A stretch of 64,000 nt of DNA, taken from Streptomyces sp. JJ66 (GTDB lineage Bacteria > Actinomycetota > Actinomycetes > Streptomycetales > Streptomycetaceae). A model generated the notes under the pieces. That model had not been told where the DNA came from. It was given only the letters and a program-made list of their open reading frames with translations, and ran no database searches. Below, in pieces: positions 57,516-64,000 of this stretch; position 1 is the stretch's first letter; each line of letters begins with the position of its first letter. The position numbers and the translations under genes are program-made. The DNA lies in NCBI RefSeq assembly GCF_019303495.1, contig NZ_JAEVFI010000011.1, positions 198,664 to 262,663 on the forward strand, read 5' to 3'.

Positions 57516-58580
57516 TCAGGAGGGCACGGGCGGCGCCTCCGGCAGGGGCTCGCTGCCGCCCGGGGCTGTACAGCCTTCCTCCCCGTCGGCGGTCTGCCAG
57601 CAGGCGCGGGCCTCACCGGGCATGGGTGCGCCCACCATGAAGGTGAAGGCGGCCAGGTTGGCGTCGTCAGGCACCGTCTCGGCGTAACGGCGGCCGTCCG
57701 TGGTCACGATCTCCACCCGGTCGCCGGGCTGCGCCCACCTGATGCGCGCCCAGGCCGCGCGGCAGGAACTGCTGTAGCGCACCTCCACGTAGGTCTGGCC
57801 GACGCGGCTGGTGGCGGCCGTCCACGCGTCGGCACCGCAGCCCTGCTGCACGGAGTCCTGCCCGTCGCAGGAGGAGTCGTGGCAGTCCACCACCTGGCCG
57901 TTGACCGGATCGTCCACGGCCTGGGAAAGCCCGGCCCCGCCGCCCGGCCCCGCCGGTTCGTCCCGCCCGGTGAGGACGACGGCCAGTGCCACCACGGCCA
58001 GCGCGGCGGCGGCGGCGCCCGCCAGCAGGCCGACGGGCAGGCGACGGGTGGGAGCTGCGGGCGGGAACTCGGCTGCGTCCGGGACGGTTTGTCCGGGTTG
58101 GCCCGGGGGCACTCCGGGCGCCGGGCTCTGCCGGTCCGGTGCGACTACCGGACCGGGTGCGTCTGCCGGGCCGGATGCGTCTCCCGGGCCGGGTGCGTCT
58201 CCCGGGCCGGATGCGGGGGCCGGGTCAGGTGCGGCCGGGGGCGGCGGGGCGGCACGGCCGGGCTCCGGGGACCTCGGGGTGGGCGCGGCCGGGGGCGCGG
58301 TGCGTCCACGTCCGCTGGCCGCGTGCTCGGCCAGCTCCCACAGCGCCAGCAGCCGTTCCGCGTCACCGCCGCCGATGCGCTGGGCGAGGGCACGCACCGC
58401 CGTCTCGGGCGGGAGCCGGCCGCCGTTAAGGCACCGCTCCCACGAGGACTTGCTGTACGCCGTCGCCTGGGCGAGCGCCACCAGGCTGAGCCCGGCGGCG
58501 TCCTTCCGCGCGCGCAACTCCTTGACGAACCGCTCCACGTCGGGCTCCAGCCCGGCGGGAAGTGGCTTCCACTCGGTCAT
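57516..58580 (-). CDS. XRE helix-turn-helix, single membrane span, extracellular DUF2690 domain (copy 1)
   Basis: This transmembrane one-component-style protein has 354 residues. The HTH is about 15-70 (VKELRARKDAAGLSLVALAQATAYSKSSWERCLNG). A Pro/Ala/Gly-rich cytoplasmic linker follows (about 90-180), then one membrane span ([21 protein letters not shown]). The external DUF2690 domain (about 235-330) has CHDSSCDGQDSVQQGCG and SSSCRAAWARIRWAQPGD. The ATG at 58580 has AGGGG six bases upstream. The layout suggests extracellular sensing coupled to DNA binding. It is divergent from the PG-binding lipoprotein gene. Confidence 0.82.
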   Translation of the reverse strand: MTEWKPLPAGLEPDVERFVKELRARKDAAGLSLVALAQATAYSKSSWERCLNGGRLPPETAVRALAQRIGGGDAERLLALWELAEHAASGRGRTAPPAAPTPRSPEPGRAAPPPPAAPDPAPASGPGDAPGPGDASGPADAPGPVVAPDRQSPAPGVPPGQPGQTVPDAAEFPPAAPTRRLPVGLLAGAAAAALAVVALAVVLTGRDEPAGPGGGAGLSQAVDDPVNGQVVDCHDSSCDGQDSVQQGCGADAWTAATSRVGQTYVEVRYSSSCRAAWARIRWAQPGDRVEIVTTDGRRYAETVPDDANLAAFTFMVGAPMPGEARACWQTADGEEGCTAPGGSEPLPEAPPVPS

Positions 58581-58702
58581 CCGCATCCCCTGGTGCTCTG
58601 GCGGGCAGTCAGCACTCCCGTCTTCCGCGAGGCGCCGTGACAACCCACCGGTGCGAGGAAGGCGGGGGTGCGCCCGCGCGTGAAGTCGGTAAGAATCTTC
58701 CC

Positions 58703-59269
58703 ATGCTCCGATCCCGGTATCCCGCCGTGACCGTCCTGGCCGTGGCGGTGCTCGGCCTGTCCGGCTGCGGGTCCAGCGCGTCCTCGCCGGACGCCAAGAC
58801 CCCCGGCAGCGCGACCGCAAGCCCCACCGCCATCCCGCCCGAACGCGCGTACGTCAGCGGCGACGGCGCTCCCGCCGACGACTGGGAGGACGAGGGTCTC
58901 CTCGGCGAAGACCTCCCGATCCGCAGCGACCTGGCCGCCCTGTGGCAGACGGTGCTGTGGGCGGACGGCTACCTCGAACGATCCGACGTCAACTGCCGTT
59001 ACACCGGGCCCACCGTGCAGGCCACCCGCACGTGGCAGAGCAACCGGAAGCTGGCCGCCGACGGCATCGTCGGCCCGTTGACGTTCGGCCGCGCCGGGGA
59101 GCAACTCGTGGAGCGGGACGGCGCGGTCCACTACACCGGCACCGAGCACACCGTGGAGTTCCGGCGCGCCGAGGACGGCCGCTACCTGGTGGAGGACGTC
59201 GGCAGTTACCGGCCGCTGCGCCGGGACCGGGCGACGCTGGACGTGTGCGAGGGGGCCGCCGGGAGCTGA
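58703..59269 (+). CDS. Lipoprotein with a peptidoglycan-binding domain
   Basis: The 188-residue lipoprotein has lipobox LGLSGC (Cys about 22), then a Ser/Pro/Thr-rich spacer. A PG_binding_1-like domain (about 75-140) includes LAALWQTVLWADGYL, YTGPTVQATRTWQSNRKLAADGIVGPLTFGRAG. A short C-terminal domain follows (YTGTEHTVEFRRAEDGRYLVEDVGSYRPL). It is probably anchored outside the membrane, touching the wall. It lies between two XRE-DUF2690 regulators on the opposite strand and may be a target or co-sensor. Confidence 0.8.
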   Translation: MLRSRYPAVTVLAVAVLGLSGCGSSASSPDAKTPGSATASPTAIPPERAYVSGDGAPADDWEDEGLLGEDLPIRSDLAALWQTVLWADGYLERSDVNCRYTGPTVQATRTWQSNRKLAADGIVGPLTFGRAGEQLVERDGAVHYTGTEHTVEFRRAEDGRYLVEDVGSYRPLRRDRATLDVCEGAAGS

Positions 59270-59323
59270 GCCGGGCTCACCCCCGGTGGCCGGCTGGGGC
59301 CGCACGCGCCGCCACCGCCGCAC

Positions 59324-60382
59324 TCACCGCACACCCCTCGCGGACCACACCTGATGCCCGGCGTCCAGACACGCCTGGACGCCGGGAAGCACCGCGCAGA
59401 ACTGCACGTTGCTGCCGAGCCGGGCGGGCGCGGGCAGCATGCGGGACTGCGCGGTGCCCGGCTCCTCCCAGCTCTGCCCGGCGCCGCGCACGCTCAGGGA
59501 GAGCCCCCGCACGTCGTCCGACGGGGCCACCTCGCCCCACACCGCCGCGCACGCGGGGCTGTGGAACAGCTGGACGCGGTGGCCGTCCCGCACGTAGCGG
59601 CCCAAGCTGCGGCGGTCCTCCGCACACCCGGTCCGCTCAGCGTCCCGCCCCCGGCACGTCTGCCCCCGGCACCCGGCCACGGTGTCGCCCGGAGCCTGGG
59701 ACGCCTGGACGCCCACGGGCCACGGCCACTTGGGGCGGGCCACCCCGTCCGGAGCGGAAGCGGGTACGGCCGCCACCAGCGTCACCGCGAACACCCCGCT
59801 CACCGCCCGGACCACCCGGGCGCGCCGACGGGCCTTCGGGCCACCGGGCCCCGGAGCGGCGGCGGGCGCGCCCGGGCCGGTGTGGGGGGAGGGACGCGGT
59901 ACGGGTGGCCCGGGCTGGGGCTTGCCGGGCAGGACCGGAACGGGGCTCGCGGACGAGGGCGCCGACGCGGGCGCGGACTGAGACGCGGACGCAAATTCCG
60001 GCGCGGACGCCGACGCGGGCTCCGGCGAGGCCCCAGACGCGGGCTCCGGCGAGGCCCCAGACGCGGGCTCGGGTGCCGACGCGGGCTGAGGCGGCGTCGG
60101 CGGGCCGGAGCGGCGGTCGGTGTCGGCGGCCTCCCACAGCACGCGCAGCCGGACCAGGTCGCGCGCGTCGGCCCCGGCGAGACGGCCGAGCGCGTCGGCC
60201 GCGTCCCACGGCGGGAAGGTGGTGCCCCCGAGGTAGCGGTGCCAGGAGGACGCGCTGTACGGCGTCCGGCCCGCCAGCGCGGAGTAACTCAGGCCGGTAC
60301 GGTCCTTCAGCAGCCGCAGCCGCTGGATGAGCCGCTTGGTCTCCGGCGGCAGTTGGGTCGGCAACGGGCGCCAGCGTGCCAT
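59324..60382 (-). CDS. XRE helix-turn-helix, membrane span, DUF2690 domain (copy 2)
   Basis: The 352-residue protein has the same architecture as the gene at 57516. The HTH is about 14-65 (LIQRLRLLKDRTGLSYSALAGRTPYSASSWHRYLGG). A long Ala/Ser/Pro linker includes repeats of EPASGASP. A weakly hydrophobic span follows (VVRAVSGVFAVTLVAAVPA). The external DUF2690-like domain has CRGQTCRGRDAERTGCAEDRR and SPACAAVWGEVAPSD. ATG 60382 follows AGGAGG. Both copies open with W(K/R)PLP. Confidence 0.8.
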   Translation of the reverse strand: MARWRPLPTQLPPETKRLIQRLRLLKDRTGLSYSALAGRTPYSASSWHRYLGGTTFPPWDAADALGRLAGADARDLVRLRVLWEAADTDRRSGPPTPPQPASAPEPASGASPEPASGASPEPASASAPEFASASQSAPASAPSSASPVPVLPGKPQPGPPVPRPSPHTGPGAPAAAPGPGGPKARRRARVVRAVSGVFAVTLVAAVPASAPDGVARPKWPWPVGVQASQAPGDTVAGCRGQTCRGRDAERTGCAEDRRSLGRYVRDGHRVQLFHSPACAAVWGEVAPSDDVRGLSLSVRGAGQSWEEPGTAQSRMLPAPARLGSNVQFCAVLPGVQACLDAGHQVWSARGVR

Positions 60383-60780
60383 CGCCTCCTGCCCACCTTC
60401 CCCGGTTCGATGGTCGCCACCAGTGTCGCACTCCCCGCTGGCTGTGCCGCTCGCACCAGCGCCGCACCGAGCCCACCCGGGTGTCCGATTGGGGCCGTTG
60501 TGCACCAAGGAGGCCACGGAAACGGGTGTGACGTGCACCACTAAACACACTCGGCGGCAACTGTCACATTGGCGTTACCGGGCCGAGACATGCTAGGCGT
60601 GCCAACCTGGCCGACAAAGCGGACAACTGCGTGGTCGTGGGCTCGTAGTCGGACATTGATCATGCCCGCCCAGCACGCCTGATGACGGATCAAACACCGC
60701 GAATCGGGCACCGGGTGAGGGCTTGTGGTGGAGAACACGACGGTTGAGCGGAACGTTCGGGCTCTGGTTCTCTGTTTCCC
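60383..60780. promoter_or_regulatory. Divergent promoter region of nlpC-type hydrolase and XRE-DUF2690 gene
   Basis: This 398-base spacer has no gene. TTGGCG (60569-60574) and TAGGCG (60594-60599), 19 bases apart, resemble a vegetative actinobacterial promoter reading towards the hydrolase. The remaining leader is about 180 bases. I looked for the c-di-AMP (ydaO) riboswitch that precedes some NlpC/P60 hydrolase genes and did not recognise its core. Confidence 0.4.
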
Positions 60781-61632
60781 ATGTCCAACGCTCACATACG
60801 CAGCCACCGGAAACCCCGGCGTTCCTCACGGAACACGCTCATCCGCTCGGGTGTTGCTGGTGGCGTCCTCACGACTCTCGCGGTGACGGGCGCGGCCTCG
60901 CCGTCCTCCGCCGCGGACCAGGCCGCCCCCGACACGGTGGAGCTGCCGACGCTGGACGGGCTCATCAGCTCCGGTACCGCGCGCGCCGCCCAGGCCACGC
61001 AGACCATCGCCATCCACTACGACGTGGAGGCCGCGCAGACTCAGGCCGCCGAAGAGGCCCAGAAGTCCGCCGCCGAGACGAAGAAGAAGGCTGAGGCCAA
61101 GGCCAAGAAGGAGCGCGAGGAGGCCGCTGCCCGCGCCCTGGCCGAGAAGCAGGCCGAGGAGCGGGCTGCCGAGGCCGCGAAGGAGGCCGCCGAGGCGCCG
61201 CGCGCCACGCGCAGCGCTGAGCGCACCGAGGCGCCCGCCCCGCAGGCCGCCACCCCGGCACCGTCGAGCGCCGCCACCGGCAGCGCGTCGGCCATCGTGA
61301 ACTTCGCCTACGCCCAGGTGGGCAAGGCGTACGTGCTCGGCTCCACCGGCCCGAGCGCCTTCGACTGCTCCGGGCTCACCAGCGCCGCGTACAAGCAGGC
61401 GGGCATCAACCTGCCGCGCACCTCGCAGGCGCAGTCCTCCATGGGCACCGACGTGCCGCTGAGCCAGGTACGGCCCGGCGACATCCTGTACTGGGGCGGC
61501 AAGGGCAGCGCGTACCACGTCGCGATCTACGTGGGCGACGGCAAGTTCGTGGGCGCGCAGAACAGCGGCACGGGCGTGGTGGAACGCGACATGAGCTGGG
61601 ACCAGCCCTCCGGCGCGGTCCGCGTGCTCTGA
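60781..61632 (+). CDS. Secreted NlpC/P60 cell-wall endopeptidase
   Basis: This peptidoglycan D,L-endopeptidase has 283 residues. The signal peptide is about 1-45. A charged Ala/Lys/Glu coiled coil follows (about 82-140, AEEAQKSAAETKKKAEAKAK). A Pro/Ala linker leads to the NlpC/P60 domain (about 167-283), with Cys196 (PSAFDCSGLTSAAYKQ) and His246 (AYHVAIYVGDG). The layout matches RipA-like enzymes, whose coiled coil is often autoinhibitory. ATG 60781 starts the family-like SHRKPRRSSRNT segment. Confidence 0.9.
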   Translation: MSNAHIRSHRKPRRSSRNTLIRSGVAGGVLTTLAVTGAASPSSAADQAAPDTVELPTLDGLISSGTARAAQATQTIAIHYDVEAAQTQAAEEAQKSAAETKKKAEAKAKKEREEAAARALAEKQAEERAAEAAKEAAEAPRATRSAERTEAPAPQAATPAPSSAATGSASAIVNFAYAQVGKAYVLGSTGPSAFDCSGLTSAAYKQAGINLPRTSQAQSSMGTDVPLSQVRPGDILYWGGKGSAYHVAIYVGDGKFVGAQNSGTGVVERDMSWDQPSGAVRVL

Positions 61633-61652
61633 GGCGTCGCGCACCGCTGGCA

Positions 61653-61703
61653 TCAACGCGAACGGGCCGTCACCCGGTAAGGGGGGCGGCCCGTTCGCGT
61701 TGA
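61653..61703. terminator. 17-bp perfect hairpin after the NlpC/P60 gene
   Basis: The 61653-61669 arm is exactly complementary to 61687-61703 with a 17-base loop. It lies between convergent genes, 20 bases after the hydrolase stop. Confidence 0.88.
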
Positions 61704-61815
61704 CGTGGGTGGGCGCACGTTCCCGCCAGCCAGCTCCCGCCCCGGGGGCGCGCACCCTCAGGAAGGCGGGGTCTTCCCGAGCACCCGGAGGCGGGAACGG
61801 GAAGGGGGGCCGGGG

Positions 61816-63114
61816 CTACGCGCGCGGCGTGACCCGCGTCAGCGCGTTGATGAGCCGGTCCCCCGCGTCGCCGCCGGTCGGATCGGTCAGATTGGCCAGC
61901 AGCTTGAGTGTGAACCGCATCAGCACCGGATGCGTGAGCCCGCGCTGCGTGGCCAGCTGCATGACCTTCGGATTGCCGATGAGCTTCACGAACGCCCGGC
62001 CGAGGTTGTAGTAACCGCCGTAGGTGTCGGCAAGCGCCTTGGGGTACGCGTGCAGTGCCCGCTCGCGCTGCGCGGCCGTCGCGCGGGCGTGGGCCTGCAC
62101 GATGACGTCGGCGGCCAGCTGCCCCGACTCCATGGCGTACGCGATGCCTTCCCCGTTGAACGGGTTCACCAGTCCGCCCGCGTCACCGACGAGCAGCAGG
62201 CCGCGCGTGTAGTGCGGCTTGCGGTTGAACGCCATGGGCAGGGCGGCACCCCGGATCGGACCGGTCATGTTCTGCGGGGTGTAGCCCCACTCCTCGGGCA
62301 TGGACGCGCACCACGCCTTCAGCACCTCGCGCCAGTCCAGCTCGCGGAAGGCGCTGGAGCTGTTGAGGATGCCCAGGCCGACGTTGGACGTGCCGTCGCC
62401 CATGCCGAAGATCCAGCCGTAGCCGGGCAGCAGGCGGTCCTCGGCGCCGCGCCGGTCCCACAGCTCCAGCCACGACTCCAGGTAGTCGTCGTCGTGCCGG
62501 GGCGAGGTGAAGTAGGTGCGCACGGCGACGCCCATGGGCCGGTCCTCGCGCCGGTGCAGGCCCATCTTCAGCGACAGCCGCGTGGAGTTGCCGTCAGCGG
62601 CGACGACGACGGGCGCGCGGAACACGGCGGGCCGCTTGTCCTCCCCCAGCTTCGCCTCGACGCCGACGACGCGCCCGGCGCCGTCCAGCACCGGGTCCTG
62701 CACGGTGCAGCGCTCATGCAGGCGTGCCCCGGCCTTCTGGGCCTGCCGGGCCAGCTGTTCGTCGAAGTCGTCGCGCTTGCGGACGAGGCCGTAGTCCGGG
62801 TAGCTGGCCAGGTCCGGCCAGTCCAGCTGGAGCCGGTGGCCGCCGCCGATGATGCGCAGGCCCTTGTTGCGCAGCCAGCCCGCCTCCTCGGAGACGTCGA
62901 TGCCCATGGCGACGAGCTGCTTGACCGCGCGCGGCGTCAGCCCGTCGCCGCAGACCTTCTCGCGCGGGAACGCCGTCTTCTCCAGCAGCAGCACATCCAG
63001 GCCCGAGCGGGCGAGGTGGTAGGCCGCGGTGGACCCGGCCGGACCGGCGCCGACGACGATGACGTCGGCCTGGTGCTCGGAGGGGGCAGTCAGCTTCGGC
63101 CGCGGTTCCGCCAC
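61816..63114 (-). CDS. Geranylgeranyl-reductase-family FAD oxidoreductase
   Basis: This is an FAD-dependent reductase of prenyl chains, 432 residues. The dinucleotide fold is VIVVGAGPAGSTAAYHLA. FPREKVCGDGLTPRAV is the family CGDG motif, and LLVGDAGGLVNPFNGEGIAYA the second FAD motif. In actinobacteria such enzymes reduce one menaquinone isoprene unit (MenJ-like) or lipid chains. The position next to menG supports a quinone role. GTG 63114 is preceded by GGAG. It is read after menG on the same strand, 37 bases apart. Confidence 0.88.
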   Translation of the reverse strand: MAEPRPKLTAPSEHQADVIVVGAGPAGSTAAYHLARSGLDVLLLEKTAFPREKVCGDGLTPRAVKQLVAMGIDVSEEAGWLRNKGLRIIGGGHRLQLDWPDLASYPDYGLVRKRDDFDEQLARQAQKAGARLHERCTVQDPVLDGAGRVVGVEAKLGEDKRPAVFRAPVVVAADGNSTRLSLKMGLHRREDRPMGVAVRTYFTSPRHDDDYLESWLELWDRRGAEDRLLPGYGWIFGMGDGTSNVGLGILNSSSAFRELDWREVLKAWCASMPEEWGYTPQNMTGPIRGAALPMAFNRKPHYTRGLLLVGDAGGLVNPFNGEGIAYAMESGQLAADVIVQAHARATAAQRERALHAYPKALADTYGGYYNLGRAFVKLIGNPKVMQLATQRGLTHPVLMRFTLKLLANLTDPTGGDAGDRLINALTRVTPRA

Positions 63115-63151
63115 GAGAACTCCCGGAGGGTAGGCGCTGGTACCGGGCAGT

Positions 63152-63859
63152 CTATGCGCCGGTGTCTTCCGGCCGGACGGCGCGGTGCAGGGCCACGATG
63201 CCGCCCGTCAGGTTGCGCCACGCCACGTCCGTCCACCCGGCGCGCTGGAGGCGGCGGGCGAGCGCGGGCTGGTGAGGCCAGGCCCGGATCGACTCGGCGA
63301 GGTAGACGTACGCATCCGGGTTGGAGGAGACCGCGCGGGCCGCTGGCGGCAGCGCGCGCATCAGGTACTCGGTGTAGAGGGTGCGCAGCGGCGCGGCCAC
63401 GGGGTGGCTGAACTCGCAGATGACGACGCGTCCCCCGGGCCGGGTCACGCGCAGCAGCTCGGTCAGCGCGGCGTGCGTGTCCTGGATGTTGCGCAGCCCG
63501 AAGGAGATGGTGACGGCGTCGAACGTGCCGTCGCGGAACGGCAGCCGGGTGCCGTCGCCGGCGGTGAACGGCATCCACGGCTGCCGCCGCTTGCCCTCGC
63601 GCAGCATGCCGAGGCTGAAGTCGCAGGGCACGGTGTAGGCCCCGGCGTCGGCGAACGGGGCGGAGGAGGTGCCGGTCCCGGCGGCGAGGTCCAGCACGCG
63701 TTCCCCGGGGCGGGCGGCGACGGCCCGCGCGACGGCGCGGCGCCACCGGCGGGTCTGGCCGAGCGAGAGCACGTCGTTGGTCACGTCGTATTTGGCCGCG
63801 ACCTGGTCGAACATCGCGGCGACTTCACGGGGCTGCTTGTCCAAGCTTGCACGCGTCAC
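63152..63859 (-). CDS. menG: Demethylmenaquinone methyltransferase
   Basis: It makes menaquinone from demethylmenaquinone with SAM (EC 2.1.1.163). It has 235 residues. The opening [41 protein letters not shown] motif [45 protein letters not shown] and [13 protein letters not shown] match the UbiE/MenG family. GTG 63859 is chosen by the family N-terminus; the frame extending further upstream is not conserved. Together with the polyprenyl synthase and reductase it serves the respiratory quinone. Confidence 0.93.
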   Translation of the reverse strand: MTRASLDKQPREVAAMFDQVAAKYDVTNDVLSLGQTRRWRRAVARAVAARPGERVLDLAAGTGTSSAPFADAGAYTVPCDFSLGMLREGKRRQPWMPFTAGDGTRLPFRDGTFDAVTISFGLRNIQDTHAALTELLRVTRPGGRVVICEFSHPVAAPLRTLYTEYLMRALPPAARAVSSNPDAYVYLAESIRAWPHQPALARRLQRAGWTDVAWRNLTGGIVALHRAVRPEDTGA

Positions 63860-63918
63860 CCGCCCATTGTGTCCGCACCCCGCCTCCTGCCCGGCACCGG
63901 GTGCCCGGCTCGCGGCGC

Positions 63919-64000
63919 TCAGTCGCGGCGGTACACCAGGCGGCCGGACAGCACCGTGGCCAGGCACGTGCCGTCAGCGGCGCGTACCGCGAAGTGGGCG
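63919..64000 (-). CDS. C-terminal end of an amidohydrolase-like protein (partial)
   Basis: The last 26 residues of a gene running out of the window read [26 protein letters not shown], then TGA at 63919-63921. The [10 protein letters not shown] ending is the usual final strand of metal-dependent amidohydrolases (composite domain). In this neighbourhood an aminofutalosine or related deaminase of menaquinone synthesis is possible, but too little is visible to decide. Confidence 0.4.
   Translation of the reverse strand, partial: AHFAVRAADGTCLATVLSGRLVYRRD

Noticed and set aside
60600-60780. c-di-AMP (ydaO) riboswitch before the NlpC/P60 gene
   Set aside because: Expected in this gene class, but the conserved core elements were not found in the leader by eye.

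Overview
The window is high-GC DNA with strong third-position GC bias, abundant GTG starts and almost universal GTGA/ATGA gene overlaps. Together with the gene content this points to a Streptomyces or a close relative in the Streptomycetaceae. The core order (menG, geranylgeranyl-reductase-like FAD enzyme, NlpC/P60 hydrolase, nuoA-N, polyprenyl diphosphate synthase, LolA-like protein, ABC exporter, rarD, korBA, a second nuo cluster, htpX) matches my recollection of the SCO4556-SCO4609 region of S. coelicolor. I recall that synteny; I have not computed it.

Layout from left to right. 1-735: end of an IS200/IS605-type element and an XRE regulator truncated at its edge. 829-2465: a VOC protein, a YccF protein and the HtpX protease. 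2600-12659 (minus): a compact ten-gene second complex I operon, nuoA2-B2-C2-H2-I2-J2-K2-L2-M2-N2, with no D, E, F or G. 12660-13466: a spacer with tandem repeats and a decayed LuxR gene. 13467-16449: korA and korB, a 2-oxoacid:ferredoxin oxidoreductase, ended by a strong hairpin. 16671-24193: RarD transporter, a MazEF-like pair, an ABC-2 exporter, a LolA-like protein, a polyprenyl diphosphate synthase and fumarylacetoacetase. 24261-25548: two paralogous lipoproteins. 25714-31856: an accessory block rich in nucleotide and phosphate chemistry (two Nudix proteins, an NDK paralogue, CYTH, HD, a 464-aa unknown and a frameshifted methyltransferase).

31925-48587 (minus): the complete 14-gene nuoA-N operon, with a good match to a Rex (NADH/NAD+ sensor) operator 100 bases upstream of nuoA. 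49198-51204: two toxin-antitoxin pairs with PIN toxins, with a DUF2267 gene between them. 51739-60382: a secreted tripartite aminopeptidase, then a cell-wall cluster (CHAP muralytic enzyme between two paralogous small secreted proteins, a Tat-signal mini-protein coupled to a leaderless amidase, a peptidoglycan-binding lipoprotein and two XRE-membrane-DUF2690 regulators). 60781-64000: NlpC/P60 hydrolase, FAD reductase, MenG and the end of an amidohydrolase-like gene.

How it fits together: much of the window is respiratory. Complex I, the trimmed Nuo2 cluster, menaquinone methylation (MenG), polyprenyl tail synthesis and a prenyl-reductase-like enzyme all serve a menaquinone chain. KorAB lies divergently beside Nuo2, which suggests that reduced ferredoxin may feed Nuo2 directly. 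Three candidates for undescribed systems stand out: Nuo2 with KorAB, the nucleotide-chemistry island at 25.7-31.9 kb, and the cell-wall cluster at 53.7-60.4 kb.
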